64,000 bases of DNA from BNXB01 sp031548005 (GCA_031548005.1 JAVBRK010000073.1:8963-72962), one strand, 5' to 3'. Shown: positions 27,905-37,577, counted from the first letter of the stretch. Notes: generated by a model from the letters alone, not told the origin. Translations and numbers: made by a program.

Positions 27905-29824
27905 ATGGAATATAGCTTGTTAATATTGATTACACCATTTGTCCTCTTCCTTTTTCTCGGATTGACAGGACATAAAATGAAGCACCAGGTGGCAGGAATT
28001 ATCGGAACCCTCGGAATGGGATTTGCCGCAGTTCTGTCCTATGTAACGGCTTACCGGTATTTCTTCGTTATCGGGAAAACCAATGGAGTTTTCCAGGAAA
28101 TCATTCCGGTATCGTTCCAATGGCTGCGTTTTACTGAAAAACTACACATCGACCTGGGTATCCTCCTCGATCCGATTTCCGTTATGATGCTGGTGGTTAT
28201 TACCACGGTTTCTTTGATGGTACATATTTACAGCTTGAGCTATATGCACGGGGAAAAAGGGTTTCAACGCTATTACGCCTTTCTTTCGTTGTTCAGCTTC
28301 TCCATGTTGGGATTAGTCGTAGCAACCAATATATTCCAAATGTATATTTTCTGGGAATTAGTAGGGGTTTCCTCCTACTCGCTCATCGGATTCTATTATA
28401 CCAAACCGTCGGCTGTTTCAGCGTCCAAAAAAGCATTTATCGTAACCCGTTTTGCAGACTTGGGCTTCCTGATCGGGATTCTGATCCTGTCATTTTACAC
28501 CGGAACATTCGATTTCGCATCGCTTACAGCAAATAATGCGGGATTGGCTGTATCGTCCATGCAGGGACTATCCTTCATGGGGCTGTCGGTAGCTTCCTGG
28601 GCCATGGCCCTGATTTTTATGGGAGGAGCCGGAAAATCGGCCATGTTCCCGTTACATATCTGGTTACCGGATGCCATGGAAGGCCCCACCCCGGTTTCCG
28701 CACTGATCCACGCTGCCACGATGGTGGTTGCAGGAGTTTATTTAGTAGCCCGGTTGTTTCCGGTATACATTTTCGCAGCACCCGAAGTATTGGAGTTGAT
28801 CGCTTATATAGGAGCATTCACATCGCTTTTCGCAGCAATCATCGCTGTTACTCAAACTGATATCAAGCGCGTACTGGCTTTTTCGACCATCTCCCAAATT
28901 GCTTACATGATGGTTTCCTTAGGAGTTTCCGGATACGGAGGGCACGATGGATTAGGCTATATGGCTTCCATGTTCCACCTGTTTACCCATGCTTTCTTCA
29001 AAGCGCTGTTATTCCTTGGAGCCGGCTCGGTAATCCACGCCGTACACAGCAACGAAATGAAAGATATGGGACGTCTGCACAAATACATGCCGATTTCCAG
29101 TATTACATTCTTTATCGCCTGTCTGGCCATTGCCGGGATACCATTGTTTTCCGGATTTTACAGTAAGGACGAAATCCTGGCGGCAGCGCTCCACCACAAT
29201 AAAGCGATCTTTTTTGTGATGTTATTTGTAGCCGGATTGACTGCTTTTTATATGTTCCGCCTGTATTTCAACATTTTCTGGGGGAAAGAAAAAGAATATG
29301 ACAGCCATCACAAGCCTCACGAATCTCCAGCATTGATGACCGTTCCATTGATTATCCTGGCTGTATTTTCCATTTTCACCGGATATATTCACTTCAATGA
29401 GTTCATCACTTCCGATAATATGCCATTTGAAGCCCATATCGAATGGGGCTCTGTGGCAATCCCCAGTATCATTGCTGCTCTGATCGGTATTGGAATTGCT
29501 TTCAGCCTCTCTTTCAAAGGCAGCGAAAAACCGGCAAAAATTGCCCTGTCGCTTGGAGAGTTCTATACTGCAGCTGTCAATAAATTTTATTTGGACGAAG
29601 TTTGGATGTGTATCACCAAATGCTTCATTTTCAAATGGATCTGTATGCCGATTGCCTGGTTCGACCGCCACATTATCGATGGTGCCATGGATGGATTGGC
29701 TTGGACTACACAAAAAGCATCCTCTTCAATCAAAGGATTGCAATCCGGCCAGGTCCAGTTTTATGTATGGATATATGTTATAGGCTCCTTGCTGATCGCA
29801 GCATTAGCACTATTCGTTAAATGA
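27905..29824 (+). CDS. nuoL: Complex I subunit NuoL
   Basis: NuoL is the distal Mrp-antiporter-like proton pump with the long lateral helix. The 639-aa protein has the Proton_antipo core: FIFWELVGVSSYSLIGFYY (pump Glu), GKSAMFPLHIWLPDAMEGPTP (Lys and loop), HAATMVVAGVYL, and a C-terminal amphipathic region with a final membrane helix. The length is normal. Confidence 0.95.
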   Translation: MEYSLLILITPFVLFLFLGLTGHKMKHQVAGIIGTLGMGFAAVLSYVTAYRYFFVIGKTNGVFQEIIPVSFQWLRFTEKLHIDLGILLDPISVMMLVVITTVSLMVHIYSLSYMHGEKGFQRYYAFLSLFSFSMLGLVVATNIFQMYIFWELVGVSSYSLIGFYYTKPSAVSASKKAFIVTRFADLGFLIGILILSFYTGTFDFASLTANNAGLAVSSMQGLSFMGLSVASWAMALIFMGGAGKSAMFPLHIWLPDAMEGPTPVSALIHAATMVVAGVYLVARLFPVYIFAAPEVLELIAYIGAFTSLFAAIIAVTQTDIKRVLAFSTISQIAYMMVSLGVSGYGGHDGLGYMASMFHLFTHAFFKALLFLGAGSVIHAVHSNEMKDMGRLHKYMPISSITFFIACLAIAGIPLFSGFYSKDEILAAALHHNKAIFFVMLFVAGLTAFYMFRLYFNIFWGKEKEYDSHHKPHESPALMTVPLIILAVFSIFTGYIHFNEFITSDNMPFEAHIEWGSVAIPSIIAALIGIGIAFSLSFKGSEKPAKIALSLGEFYTAAVNKFYLDEVWMCITKCFIFKWICMPIAWFDRHIIDGAMDGLAWTTQKASSSIKGLQSGQVQFYVWIYVIGSLLIAALALFVK

Positions 29825-29852
29825 AAATTATAAAGGAATAAAATATATACAT

Positions 29853-31334
29853 ATGAATATATTATCGTTATTTGTCCTGATTCCCGTATTGATGATTGCA
29901 TTCTTGTTTCTGTGCAAGAGTATGCAGCAAATCCGTACAGTGATGGTTACCGGGGCTTCCGCATTGCTCATATTATCGGCCGTATTAGTCGTATTGTTCA
30001 TCCAGGAGCGCGCCGTTTCGGATGCAGAGATGTTATTTACATCGAGCACCATGTGGTATGCTCCATTAAATATCGCCTATTCTGTCGGAGTCGACGGCAT
30101 ATCGGTGGTCATGATCGTACTATCGGCAATCATTGTATTTACAGGAGTATTTTCTTCCTGGAATATGAATATGGCCAAAGAGTACTTTCTTTGGTACTGC
30201 TTGTTATCGACAGGAGTGTTCGGTTTTTTCATTTCGATCGACCTGTTCACCATGTTCATGTTTTATGAAGTCGCCCTGATTCCGATGTATCTGCTGATCG
30301 GGCTCTGGGGAACCGGACGCAAGGAGTATTCGGCTATGAAGCTGACCCTGATGCTGATGGGGGGATCTGCTTTCCTGTTAGTAGGCATCCTGGGTATATA
30401 TTACGCATCCGGGCATACTTCCATGAATATACTGGAAATTGCCAATAATTTACCGATTCCGATCGAGTACCAACGCTGGATCTTCCCGGCTACATTCCTC
30501 GGATTCGGAGTTTTAGGAGCTTTATTCCCATTCCACACCTGGTCGCCCGATGGTCACGCTTCAGCTCCTACCGCAGTATCCATGCTGCACGCAGGCGTTC
30601 TGATGAAACTCGGAGGCTATGGTTGTTTCCGGATTGCGATCTATCTGATGCCGGAAGCAGCACATGAGCTGGGATGGATCTTCCTGATCCTGACAGGGAT
30701 CAGCGTCGTTTACGGTGCTTACAGTGCAGTTGTTCAAACCGACCTGAAATATATTAACGCTTATTCTTCGGTTAGCCACTGCGGATTGGTGTTGTTTGCC
30801 ATTCTGATGATGAATCAAACTGCTATGACCGGAGCTGTGATGCAAATGCTTTCCCACGGATTGATGACAGCCCTGTTTTTTGCCCTGATCGGCTTGATTT
30901 ACGGACGGACACATACACGTGACATCCGGGAAATGGGTGGATTGATGAAAATCATGCCATTCGCATCGGTTTGTTATGTCATTGCCGGTTTGGCCTCATT
31001 GGGATTGCCCGGATTGAGTGGTTTCGTAGCCGAGATGACTATATTTGTCGGTTCTTTCCAGCATACCGATCTATTTCACCGCGTATTCACCATCGCTGCA
31101 TGCAGTTCCATTGTGATTACAGCAGTGTATATTCTACGTACGGTCGGAAAGATCCTGTATGGTCCGGTTCAGGACAAGCACCACATCGGATTGCCGGATG
31201 CCGCCTGGTATGAAAAAGTATCCATAGTCGGACTGATTGTGGCAATTGCCGCCATAGGAATGTACCCGTTGGGCGTATCTGAAATGATCAGCAACAGCTT
31301 GACTCCGATAATCGAAAAACTTGCTACAGTTTAA
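29853..31334 (+). CDS. nuoM: Complex I subunit NuoM
   Basis: NuoM is the middle antiporter-like subunit. The 493-aa protein shows MFYEVALIPMYLLIGLWG (pump Glu), FPFHTWSPDGHASAPTAVSM, HAGVLMKLGGYG and the second conserved Lys region of the family. It is spaced 28 nt from nuoL and 20 nt from nuoN. Confidence 0.95.
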   Translation: MNILSLFVLIPVLMIAFLFLCKSMQQIRTVMVTGASALLILSAVLVVLFIQERAVSDAEMLFTSSTMWYAPLNIAYSVGVDGISVVMIVLSAIIVFTGVFSSWNMNMAKEYFLWYCLLSTGVFGFFISIDLFTMFMFYEVALIPMYLLIGLWGTGRKEYSAMKLTLMLMGGSAFLLVGILGIYYASGHTSMNILEIANNLPIPIEYQRWIFPATFLGFGVLGALFPFHTWSPDGHASAPTAVSMLHAGVLMKLGGYGCFRIAIYLMPEAAHELGWIFLILTGISVVYGAYSAVVQTDLKYINAYSSVSHCGLVLFAILMMNQTAMTGAVMQMLSHGLMTALFFALIGLIYGRTHTRDIREMGGLMKIMPFASVCYVIAGLASLGLPGLSGFVAEMTIFVGSFQHTDLFHRVFTIAACSSIVITAVYILRTVGKILYGPVQDKHHIGLPDAAWYEKVSIVGLIVAIAAIGMYPLGVSEMISNSLTPIIEKLATV

Positions 31335-31354
31335 TATAAAGTAAAGAACGAATT

Positions 31355-32788
31355 ATGAATTTCAGTAACTTTTTATTATTACAACAGGAAATGAGTTTGA
31401 TGGCAGTTTTTGTCATCCTGTTTATTTACGACATTTTCTGTTCGGATAAGGGAAAACAATGGTTTCAACCGGTAGCATGCGTTCTGTTTGCCGTACATAC
31501 TGCACTGGGATTTTTTCCGGCGCCTACAGGAGAAGCTTTCGGAGGAATGTTTGTCAGTTCAAACATCACCATTCTGATGAAAAATATCCTGAATATCGCC
31601 ACTTTTTTGATTTTCTTACAGGTAGGCAGTTGGTTAAAATCTGAAGATACCGTACACAAAAGAGGAGAATTCTTTACCATTACATTGGTTACTTTACTCG
31701 GTATGTACCTGATGGTATCCGCCGGTAATTTCATGATGCTCTACATCGGGATGGAAACAGCGTCTCTTCCCATGGCCTGTCTGGCAGCATTCAATAAATA
31801 CAAAGAAAAATCGGCCGAAGCCGGAGCCAAATATATACTGGTATCCGCACTCTCGTCGGGAGTTATGTTGTTCGGTCTTTCTTTCCTGTACGGATGCATG
31901 GGAACCATGTATTTTTCCGACATGACTGCCCGGGTACTGGTTGAACCATTGGTTATTCTGGGCTTCGTATTTTTCTTTTCCGGATTGGCATTCAAATTAT
32001 CCCTGGTACCCTTTCATCTCTGGACTGCCGATGTGTACGAAGGAGCCCCTACCCCGGTAACTGCATATTTGTCGGTCGTATCTAAAGGAGCTGCTGCTTT
32101 TGCGTTAATCTTTACATTATATAAAGTATTCGGTAATATAGAAGCCGTCTGGCACCAGGTACTCTGGTGGTCGGCCGTGGTTACTATTACCATTGGAAAC
32201 CTGTTTGCCGTACGTCAGAAAGATATCAAGCGCTTTTTTGCATTCTCTTCCATTTCCCAGGCCGGTTATATCCTGTTGGGAATCATTGCAGGAACAGCCC
32301 AGGGAATGACCGCCACGGTTTTCTATGTTCTGGTTTATGTATTTTCCAATTTAGCCGCTTTTGGAGTTATTTCTGCAATTGAAAATAAAAACGGAGGCAA
32401 TACACTGATCTCTGCTTTCAACGGATTGTATAAAAGCAATCCAAAACTGAGTTTTGTGATGATGTTAGCTGTTTTCTCTTTGGGAGGCATTCCTATCTTT
32501 GCCGGTTTTTTCAGTAAATATTTCATCTTCATGGCCGCTGCCGAGCAAGGCCTGTACCTGCTCGTATTCATTGCCTTGTTGAATACGGTAATTTCCCTGT
32601 ATTATTACCTGTTGATTATCAAAGCGATGTTTATCAAAGAAAGCGAAGAGCAATCGGTAGAACATTTCTCTACAGACGGATACAATAAAGCCAGCCTTGT
32701 GATCTGTGCAATCGGGATTCTGGCTATCGGATTTCTGAGCTGTATCTATGAGCATATCAATTTATTCACATTTGGAATAGGAATATAA
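31355..32788 (+). CDS. nuoN: Complex I subunit NuoN
   Basis: NuoN is the antiporter-like subunit next to NuoK. The 477-aa protein has YIGMETASLPMACLAAF (pump Glu), FHLWTADVYEGAPTPVTAYLS and FSSISQAGYILLG. It completes the set A, B, CD, H, I, J, K, L, M, N. No nuoE, nuoF or nuoG lies in or next to the operon. Confidence 0.95.
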   Translation: MNFSNFLLLQQEMSLMAVFVILFIYDIFCSDKGKQWFQPVACVLFAVHTALGFFPAPTGEAFGGMFVSSNITILMKNILNIATFLIFLQVGSWLKSEDTVHKRGEFFTITLVTLLGMYLMVSAGNFMMLYIGMETASLPMACLAAFNKYKEKSAEAGAKYILVSALSSGVMLFGLSFLYGCMGTMYFSDMTARVLVEPLVILGFVFFFSGLAFKLSLVPFHLWTADVYEGAPTPVTAYLSVVSKGAAAFALIFTLYKVFGNIEAVWHQVLWWSAVVTITIGNLFAVRQKDIKRFFAFSSISQAGYILLGIIAGTAQGMTATVFYVLVYVFSNLAAFGVISAIENKNGGNTLISAFNGLYKSNPKLSFVMMLAVFSLGGIPIFAGFFSKYFIFMAAAEQGLYLLVFIALLNTVISLYYYLLIIKAMFIKESEEQSVEHFSTDGYNKASLVICAIGILAIGFLSCIYEHINLFTFGIGI

Positions 32789-32828
32789 ATAACCGGATGT
32801 TGATGCCTATGATCGGTTGAACACCGGT

Positions 32829-33146
32829 ATGAAGATCATTTACAATAATATCATTCCGGTAAAAGGGTTTACGGCCATTAACCTGTTCGGACTTGTTTTT
32901 GTCCGGAGAAAAGGAATTGTAACACCCGAAGTGATCAATCACGAACAGATCCATTTAGCACAAATGAAAGAACTCCTGTTCATCGGGTTTTACGTGTTTT
33001 ACATCATCGAGTGGTTGGTTAAGCTACTGAAATACGGAAAAAAAAGTTATTTTAATATCTCTTTTGAACGGGAAGCCTATCTGAACGATACAAATCTCCA
33101 GTACCTGTCAAACCGGAAAAGATACAGTTTTCTGAAGTTCCTGTAG
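32829..33146 (+). CDS. Minimal HExxH (gluzincin-like) membrane protein
   Basis: I start this 105-aa protein at the ATG at 32829 (MKIIYNNIIPVKGF); a TTG 12 nt upstream is less likely. It holds the metalloprotease motif HEQIH (about residue 38-42), then a hydrophobic helix (LLFIGFYVFYIIEWLV), then FEREAYLND, which supplies a Glu at the position expected for the third zinc ligand in gluzincins such as M48/M56 peptidases. Whether it is an active peptidase is unknown. It lies 40 nt after nuoN and before the operon terminator, so it is probably transcribed with complex I. Confidence 0.7.
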   Translation: MKIIYNNIIPVKGFTAINLFGLVFVRRKGIVTPEVINHEQIHLAQMKELLFIGFYVFYIIEWLVKLLKYGKKSYFNISFEREAYLNDTNLQYLSNRKRYSFLKFL

Positions 33147-33222
33147 AATCAGACCAGAATCACATCTCCGGAAAGCAGATTCAATCTTATCGGTTCCTGA
33201 TTTTTTCCACGTAACTCATAAG

Positions 33223-33264
33223 AAAAGCCAAGAAAGATCCTAAAATCACTCTTGGCTTTTCAAC
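33223..33264 (+). terminator. Intrinsic terminator of the nuo operon
   Basis: AAAAGCCAAGA (33223-33233) pairs perfectly with TCTTGGCTTTT (33250-33260). The stem is 11 bp with a 16-nt loop and ends in its own T-run. It lies 77 nt past the small HExxH gene. Confidence 0.85.
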
Positions 33265-33354
33265 TGAATCAGCTCATTATTAATTACATATCACTTAACT
33301 CACTTCCATGCAATTATAAGTTAAATGACAAAATAAGTCCTCATGTAAATAAAA

Positions 33355-34299
33355 TTACTTATTAAATACAATAATTGTAAGCCGGGCTTTCATGGCATCT
33401 GTATCAGAGGCAAGGGCTCCTGAATAACCTGACGGATCCCGGTTGAAAACAGTAGCATTGTACCAGCTTTTAGCCTGCAATTTAATCGTATGAGTCCCGG
33501 CTCCTAACGATATTACTGTTTGCGAGGTACTATAATTACCCAGTTTAACCAAATTCGCCGGAGCATCATTTGCAGAATAATAAGAAGATATTTCCTTATT
33601 TCCGTCGATAATCAGGTCGATGGTACCCTGAACAGGCTTACCACCAGCATCAGGTAAAGGAAGAGCCGAATAAGTAATCAGTAATACACAAGGCTGATCC
33701 AGAGTAAAGGTTTGACTAACTCCGGGAAGATCAGCAGTTATTCCGTCCGCAATAGTTACCATACTCGTACCCATTGCACTGAGAACTTTAGAAACAGCTC
33801 CAGGCAATTCAATGGAGGGGATACTGTTCATATGTCCGATCACTTCCCAGGAAACTCCCGACGTATTCCCATTATTGATAATAGAAATAGCTTCCCCCGG
33901 AAAGATTTTAAGAGAGTTTACCGCATTGGCAGCGCCTCCTTTCTCATCTATTTTCTCCGATCCATAAGTTTTCAATACCAGCGTATCTGAAACGCATGTA
34001 TTCTTGATATGATACACCCGTCCCTTGAAAGCATTTACTCCGGCTTTAAGTTGTGGTAAAGTAGCCGATCCGGTTCGGGAAGTAGTGCCTGTACCATTCC
34101 AAGATACAAAATAATCATCATCCGAAATGTTAATGGATGCTGCCGTAATCAAAGACTGATTAACTGCTGCAGAAAAAGACCCACGTACATCCAATGTACT
34201 TGTTGGATCTGCATCACTACCAATGGTGACTTGAGCCTGAGCCTCAACTACAGACAAGATTAAAATAACTGTAAAAAATACGTTTTTAAAAGTTTTCAT
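33355..34299 (-). CDS. Secreted protein of unknown function, VTIGSDADPTSTLDV type
   Basis: The 314-aa protein has a signal peptide (MKTFKNVFFTVILILSVVEAQA) followed by QVTIGSDADPTSTLDVRG. This opening is frequent in Bacteroidetes exported proteins of unknown role and recalls the start of tail-fibre-like or collar domains. The rest is rich in Ser, Thr, Gly and beta-strands (LKAGVNAFKGRVYHIKN; ISLGAGTHTIKLQAKSWYN), with no enzyme motif. A TATATTTG -7 element lies on the minus strand at 34377-34370, about 70 nt upstream. I would call it a surface or extracellular beta-sandwich protein. Confidence 0.65.
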   Translation of the reverse strand: MKTFKNVFFTVILILSVVEAQAQVTIGSDADPTSTLDVRGSFSAAVNQSLITAASINISDDDYFVSWNGTGTTSRTGSATLPQLKAGVNAFKGRVYHIKNTCVSDTLVLKTYGSEKIDEKGGAANAVNSLKIFPGEAISIINNGNTSGVSWEVIGHMNSIPSIELPGAVSKVLSAMGTSMVTIADGITADLPGVSQTFTLDQPCVLLITYSALPLPDAGGKPVQGTIDLIIDGNKEISSYYSANDAPANLVKLGNYSTSQTVISLGAGTHTIKLQAKSWYNATVFNRDPSGYSGALASDTDAMKARLTIIVFNK

Positions 34300-34568
34300 A
34301 AATTATTAAATAAGTAGAATCAAAATAATTTTTATTACATTGTGTCTAACAAACACATTTACTGGGGTGCAAATATACGTCCAACAATATAATATTAACC
34401 GCACGGGATAGTTAAAATATGTTAATTACCTGATTATAAACAAAATACAATACAGTAAAATGAAAAAAGTAATCAATAAATTTACTTCTATGTAACAAAA
34501 ATTTTTCGTAACTTCGCTTACGAATCAATTTGACGAAAAAAATCGAACTAAATTTATTATAATGCCTT

Positions 34569-35627
34569 ATGAAAAAAACTATTAACACAGGTCTGATCGG
34601 TTACGGCATGGCCGGACGTATTTTTCATGCCCCGTTTCTGAACATCGTACCAGGTTTCAATCTGGCAAAAATCTGTACGAACAATCCCGACTCGATTAAA
34701 TTGGCTAAGGAGCGATATCCACAAACAACAATAGTTAATACTCCAGAAGATATTATCAATGACAATTCCATCGATCTCGTTTTTGTTTTAACGCCCAACG
34801 AAACTCACTACGAACTGGCAAAAAAAGCCATCCTGGCAAAAAAGCACGTGATAGTCGACAAGCCTTTTACAGCAACAGTAGCCCAGGCCGATGAGCTGAT
34901 CGAACTGGCAAAGCAGTCCGGAAAAATTCTGACTGTATACCAGAATCGTCGTTATGCTTCGGATTACAAAACAGTAAAGAAATTACTCGAAACCGGAATT
35001 CTGGGAAGGTTGGTAGAATTCACTTCCTGTTTCGACCGGTATGTTCCACACCTCCGGCCGAAAAAATGGAAAGAAGAGCCCCGGGAAGCATGTGGAGTAT
35101 TGTACGACCTCGGATCTCACCTGATCGACCAGACGCTGCAATTGTTCGGAATGCCCCTGGAGGTGACTGCCAATATCAGGTATCAGCGCGAAAATACCCT
35201 GATTGACGATTATTTCATGCTTTCTCTGCAATACCCTGAAATGACAGTTTATCTGCACTCCGGCATGTTAGTCAAAGTTCCGGGCCCCGTGTTTCTGATC
35301 CACGGCACTAACGGATCGTTCGTGAAATACGGACTGGATGTTCAGGAAGGGCGCCTGGATGAAGGCCGGATTCCTGTTGGAAAAGACTGGGGAAAAGAGC
35401 CCCAAAGTATGTGGGGAACGCTATCCGGCTACATCAACGGGCTACCGGCAACCATGACCATCGAAAGCGAAAACGGAAACTACACCGATTTCTTCGTCAA
35501 CTTACGGGAAGCGATTTACGGAAATGAACTTCCGGATGTGAACCCGATCGATTCACGGAATGTCATAAAAATCATTGAACTGGCATTTCAAAGCTCACGG
35601 GAAAAGAGAACGATAAGTGTTCTGTAA
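34569..35627 (+). CDS. Gfo/Idh/MocA family oxidoreductase
   Basis: The 352-aa protein has an N-terminal Rossmann fold (GLIGYGMAGRIFHAPF, NAD(P)-binding) and the family motif VDKPFTATVAQAD, then a C-terminal GFO_IDH_MocA_C domain (YDLGSHLIDQTLQLFG with the usual His). It probably oxidises or reduces a sugar or inositol derivative in the cytoplasm; the substrate cannot be read from sequence. It stands alone. A TAACTTCG at 34509-34516 is a weak -7 candidate. Confidence 0.88.
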   Translation: MKKTINTGLIGYGMAGRIFHAPFLNIVPGFNLAKICTNNPDSIKLAKERYPQTTIVNTPEDIINDNSIDLVFVLTPNETHYELAKKAILAKKHVIVDKPFTATVAQADELIELAKQSGKILTVYQNRRYASDYKTVKKLLETGILGRLVEFTSCFDRYVPHLRPKKWKEEPREACGVLYDLGSHLIDQTLQLFGMPLEVTANIRYQRENTLIDDYFMLSLQYPEMTVYLHSGMLVKVPGPVFLIHGTNGSFVKYGLDVQEGRLDEGRIPVGKDWGKEPQSMWGTLSGYINGLPATMTIESENGNYTDFFVNLREAIYGNELPDVNPIDSRNVIKIIELAFQSSREKRTISVL

Positions 35628-35662
35628 TCATATTTAGATGTTCCGGGGTCGTCCGGTTTTTC

Positions 35663-35736
35663 TTTAAAAAAGAAAAGGTTGTCATCACGACAACCAATCT
35701 TCATTGTTAACCTTAAATCTAATACCATGAAAAACA
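35663..35736 (-). ncRNA. Candidate small RNA with own promoter and terminator
   Basis: On the minus strand TATCTTTG (35749-35742) is a full -7 match, with TTG at 35769-35767 as -33 (17-nt spacer). Transcription would start near 35736. The terminator hairpin GGTTGTC-GTGAT-GACAACC (35695-35677) is followed by TTTTCTTTTTT. The RNA of about 72 nt contains no convincing reading frame. The hairpin may also end the leftward rlmI operon. I recall similar hairpin-plus-GTTAAC segments in other Bacteroidales, so it may be a conserved family. Confidence 0.5.
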
Positions 35737-35757
35737 CAGTACAAAGATAAGGGATTT

Positions 35758-35773
35758 TATGTTATACAACATA
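35758..35773. promoter_or_regulatory. 16-bp near-palindrome over the small-RNA -33 element
   Basis: TATGTTATACAACATA is almost a perfect palindrome and covers the -33 TTG of the candidate small RNA. A near-identical copy (TATGTTATGCAACATA) occurs at 53746-53761. Two copies with 15 of 16 bases alike suggest a binding site for a dimeric regulator. Confidence 0.4.
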
Positions 35774-35823
35774 GTTTTTGAGCATAAAAATTCAAATAGT
35801 TAACATTATTTAACATTTAAAAA

Positions 35824-37008
35824 TCAATCAACGACGAGCACAAGACCCTTAATATACTCTCCTTCAGGATGATATATATTTATAGGGTGATCGGCAGCCT
35901 GAGTCAATTGATGAAGTATTCTGACATTTCTACCGGATTGAGCCGCCGCACTGAACACTGCCAGCCGGAATTGTTCTTTTGTTACGACCTGAGAACAGGA
36001 AAAAGTAAACAATATCCCACCGGGAGCTATTTTCTCAAAGGCAACTGCATTCAGTTTCCGGTATCCCTGTAAAGCATTTTTCAAAACATTCCGGTGCTTG
36101 GCAAATGCCGGCGGATCCAATACAATCAGATCGTACCGGTCTCCCATTTTTTCCAGGTATTTGAATGCATCCTCGGCAAACGACTGGTGACGGGAATCTC
36201 CAGGAAAATTAAGTTCGATATTTTCATCGGTCAGCATGACTGCTTTGGATGAGCTATCGACCGAGTGCACCATTTTTGCTCCTCCACGCATTGCAAAACA
36301 GGAGAACCCTCCGGTATAGCAAAACATATTCAGGACACTCCTACCCTTTGAATACCGTTCAAGAAGCGCCCGGTTATCGCGCTGATCGACAAAAAAGCCG
36401 GTTTTCTGCCCTTTCACCCAATCGACCCGAAACCTGATCCCGTTTTCAAGGGCAATGTCCGGAACGTTTTCACCTCCCCACAAATACCCGTTTTCAGCGC
36501 CCAGATCCGCCTTGTATGGCAGCGTCGCTTCCGATTTATAATAGATATGTTGTATTCTAGATCCCATCACCTCTCTCAGGGCATCCGACAACTGCTGCCG
36601 TGCCATGTGCATTCCCGGAGAATGGGCCTGCATCACTGCAGTACCGGCGTATACATCCACTATCAAACCAGGCATGCCGTCTCCTTCCCCATGAACTAAG
36701 CGGAAAGTATTGTTCCGATCATTTTCAAGCCCCAGTTGTTCACGGATAACATAAGCCTGCCGGAATCGCTTCTCCCAGAATACCCCATCGATTTCCTCTT
36801 CTTGAAAACTGAGGATTCTGATAGCAATCGATCCTACCTGACAGTGCCCCACAGCTAAAAAATTCCCTTTGGAATCAAACACTTTAACCAGGTCTCCTTC
36901 TTCAGGATCTCCCTCAGCCCGATTAATGGCGCCCGAAAAAATCCAGGGGTGAAACCGTTGAACGGATTCTTCTTTCCGGGGACTTAATATTATTTTTTTG
37001 TATTGCAT
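35824..37008 (-). CDS. Class I rRNA methyltransferase (RlmI type)
   Basis: The 394-aa protein has an N-terminal PUA RNA-binding domain (residues 1-75; HPWIFSGAINRAEG) followed by a Rossmann methyltransferase. Motifs visible are VLNMFCYTGGFSCFAM (SAM site), VHSVDSSSKAV and the catalytic DLIVLDPPAFAKH. This is the architecture of RlmI, which makes 5-methylcytosine 1962 in 23S rRNA, and of related RlmK/L halves. It overlaps the upstream exonuclease gene by 19 nt and ends the leftward operon. Confidence 0.9.
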   Translation of the reverse strand: MQYKKIILSPRKEESVQRFHPWIFSGAINRAEGDPEEGDLVKVFDSKGNFLAVGHCQVGSIAIRILSFQEEEIDGVFWEKRFRQAYVIREQLGLENDRNNTFRLVHGEGDGMPGLIVDVYAGTAVMQAHSPGMHMARQQLSDALREVMGSRIQHIYYKSEATLPYKADLGAENGYLWGGENVPDIALENGIRFRVDWVKGQKTGFFVDQRDNRALLERYSKGRSVLNMFCYTGGFSCFAMRGGAKMVHSVDSSSKAVMLTDENIELNFPGDSRHQSFAEDAFKYLEKMGDRYDLIVLDPPAFAKHRNVLKNALQGYRKLNAVAFEKIAPGGILFTFSCSQVVTKEQFRLAVFSAAAQSGRNVRILHQLTQAADHPINIYHPEGEYIKGLVLVVD

Positions 37009-37577
37009 AATTCATTTTCTAACACTTCATATATCTTCAAACAGGCCCAGGCATCCAGAGCCGCATATTTCTGCTGAGGCCCGGTCAGTACATCCGTTTC
37101 CCAATTGGAAAGCCGCTGACTCTTGGATATTTTTTTTGAAAAAAGTAATGCGTACACTTTTTGAAGGCTCAGATCCGTAATTTCATGCTTCGGAACAATC
37201 ATTTGTAAATCGATAAATCCTTTCGGTATAAATTTTACTTTTCTCGACATCGATAAGAAATCATCCCGCAATGATAATCCGATTTTCAGGATATCCGGAT
37301 CCGACAGCAATCCCAACAGGCAGGAAGGGAAGCCGATAATATTCAACCTGAAAAGATAACAGGTATCCGGTAACGCGAGCTGAACAAGAGCAACCCCAAA
37401 TAGATTCCCTTTCTTATACGCAGGACGGGTTTCGGTATCAAAACCAAGGATAGAAAACCCGGACAGATATTTTACAGCCTCTTCCGCCTTTTCAATTGTA
37501 TCGACAACAATGATATTTCCCGGAAACTCTTCAACCTCAAGCGTTGCTATTTCTTCTTTTGTTATTGATCTTCCCAC
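36990..37577 (-). CDS. 3'-5' exonuclease, RNase D-like DEDD family
   Basis: The domain begins with FSILGFDTETRPAY (ExoI DxE motif), has Asp residues in LSLRDDFLSM (ExoII) and ends with KYAALDAWACLKIYEVL (ExoIII, YxxxD). No ATG is available near the domain start, so I choose the GTG at 37577, which gives 195 aa and overlaps the DUF5063 gene by 16 nt; an ATG at 37646 would overlap that gene by 85 nt. It probably trims RNA or DNA 3' ends in the cytoplasm. Confidence 0.85.
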   Translation of the reverse strand: MGRSITKEEIATLEVEEFPGNIIVVDTIEKAEEAVKYLSGFSILGFDTETRPAYKKGNLFGVALVQLALPDTCYLFRLNIIGFPSCLLGLLSDPDILKIGLSLRDDFLSMSRKVKFIPKGFIDLQMIVPKHEITDLSLQKVYALLFSKKISKSQRLSNWETDVLTGPQQKYAALDAWACLKIYEVLENELCNTKK

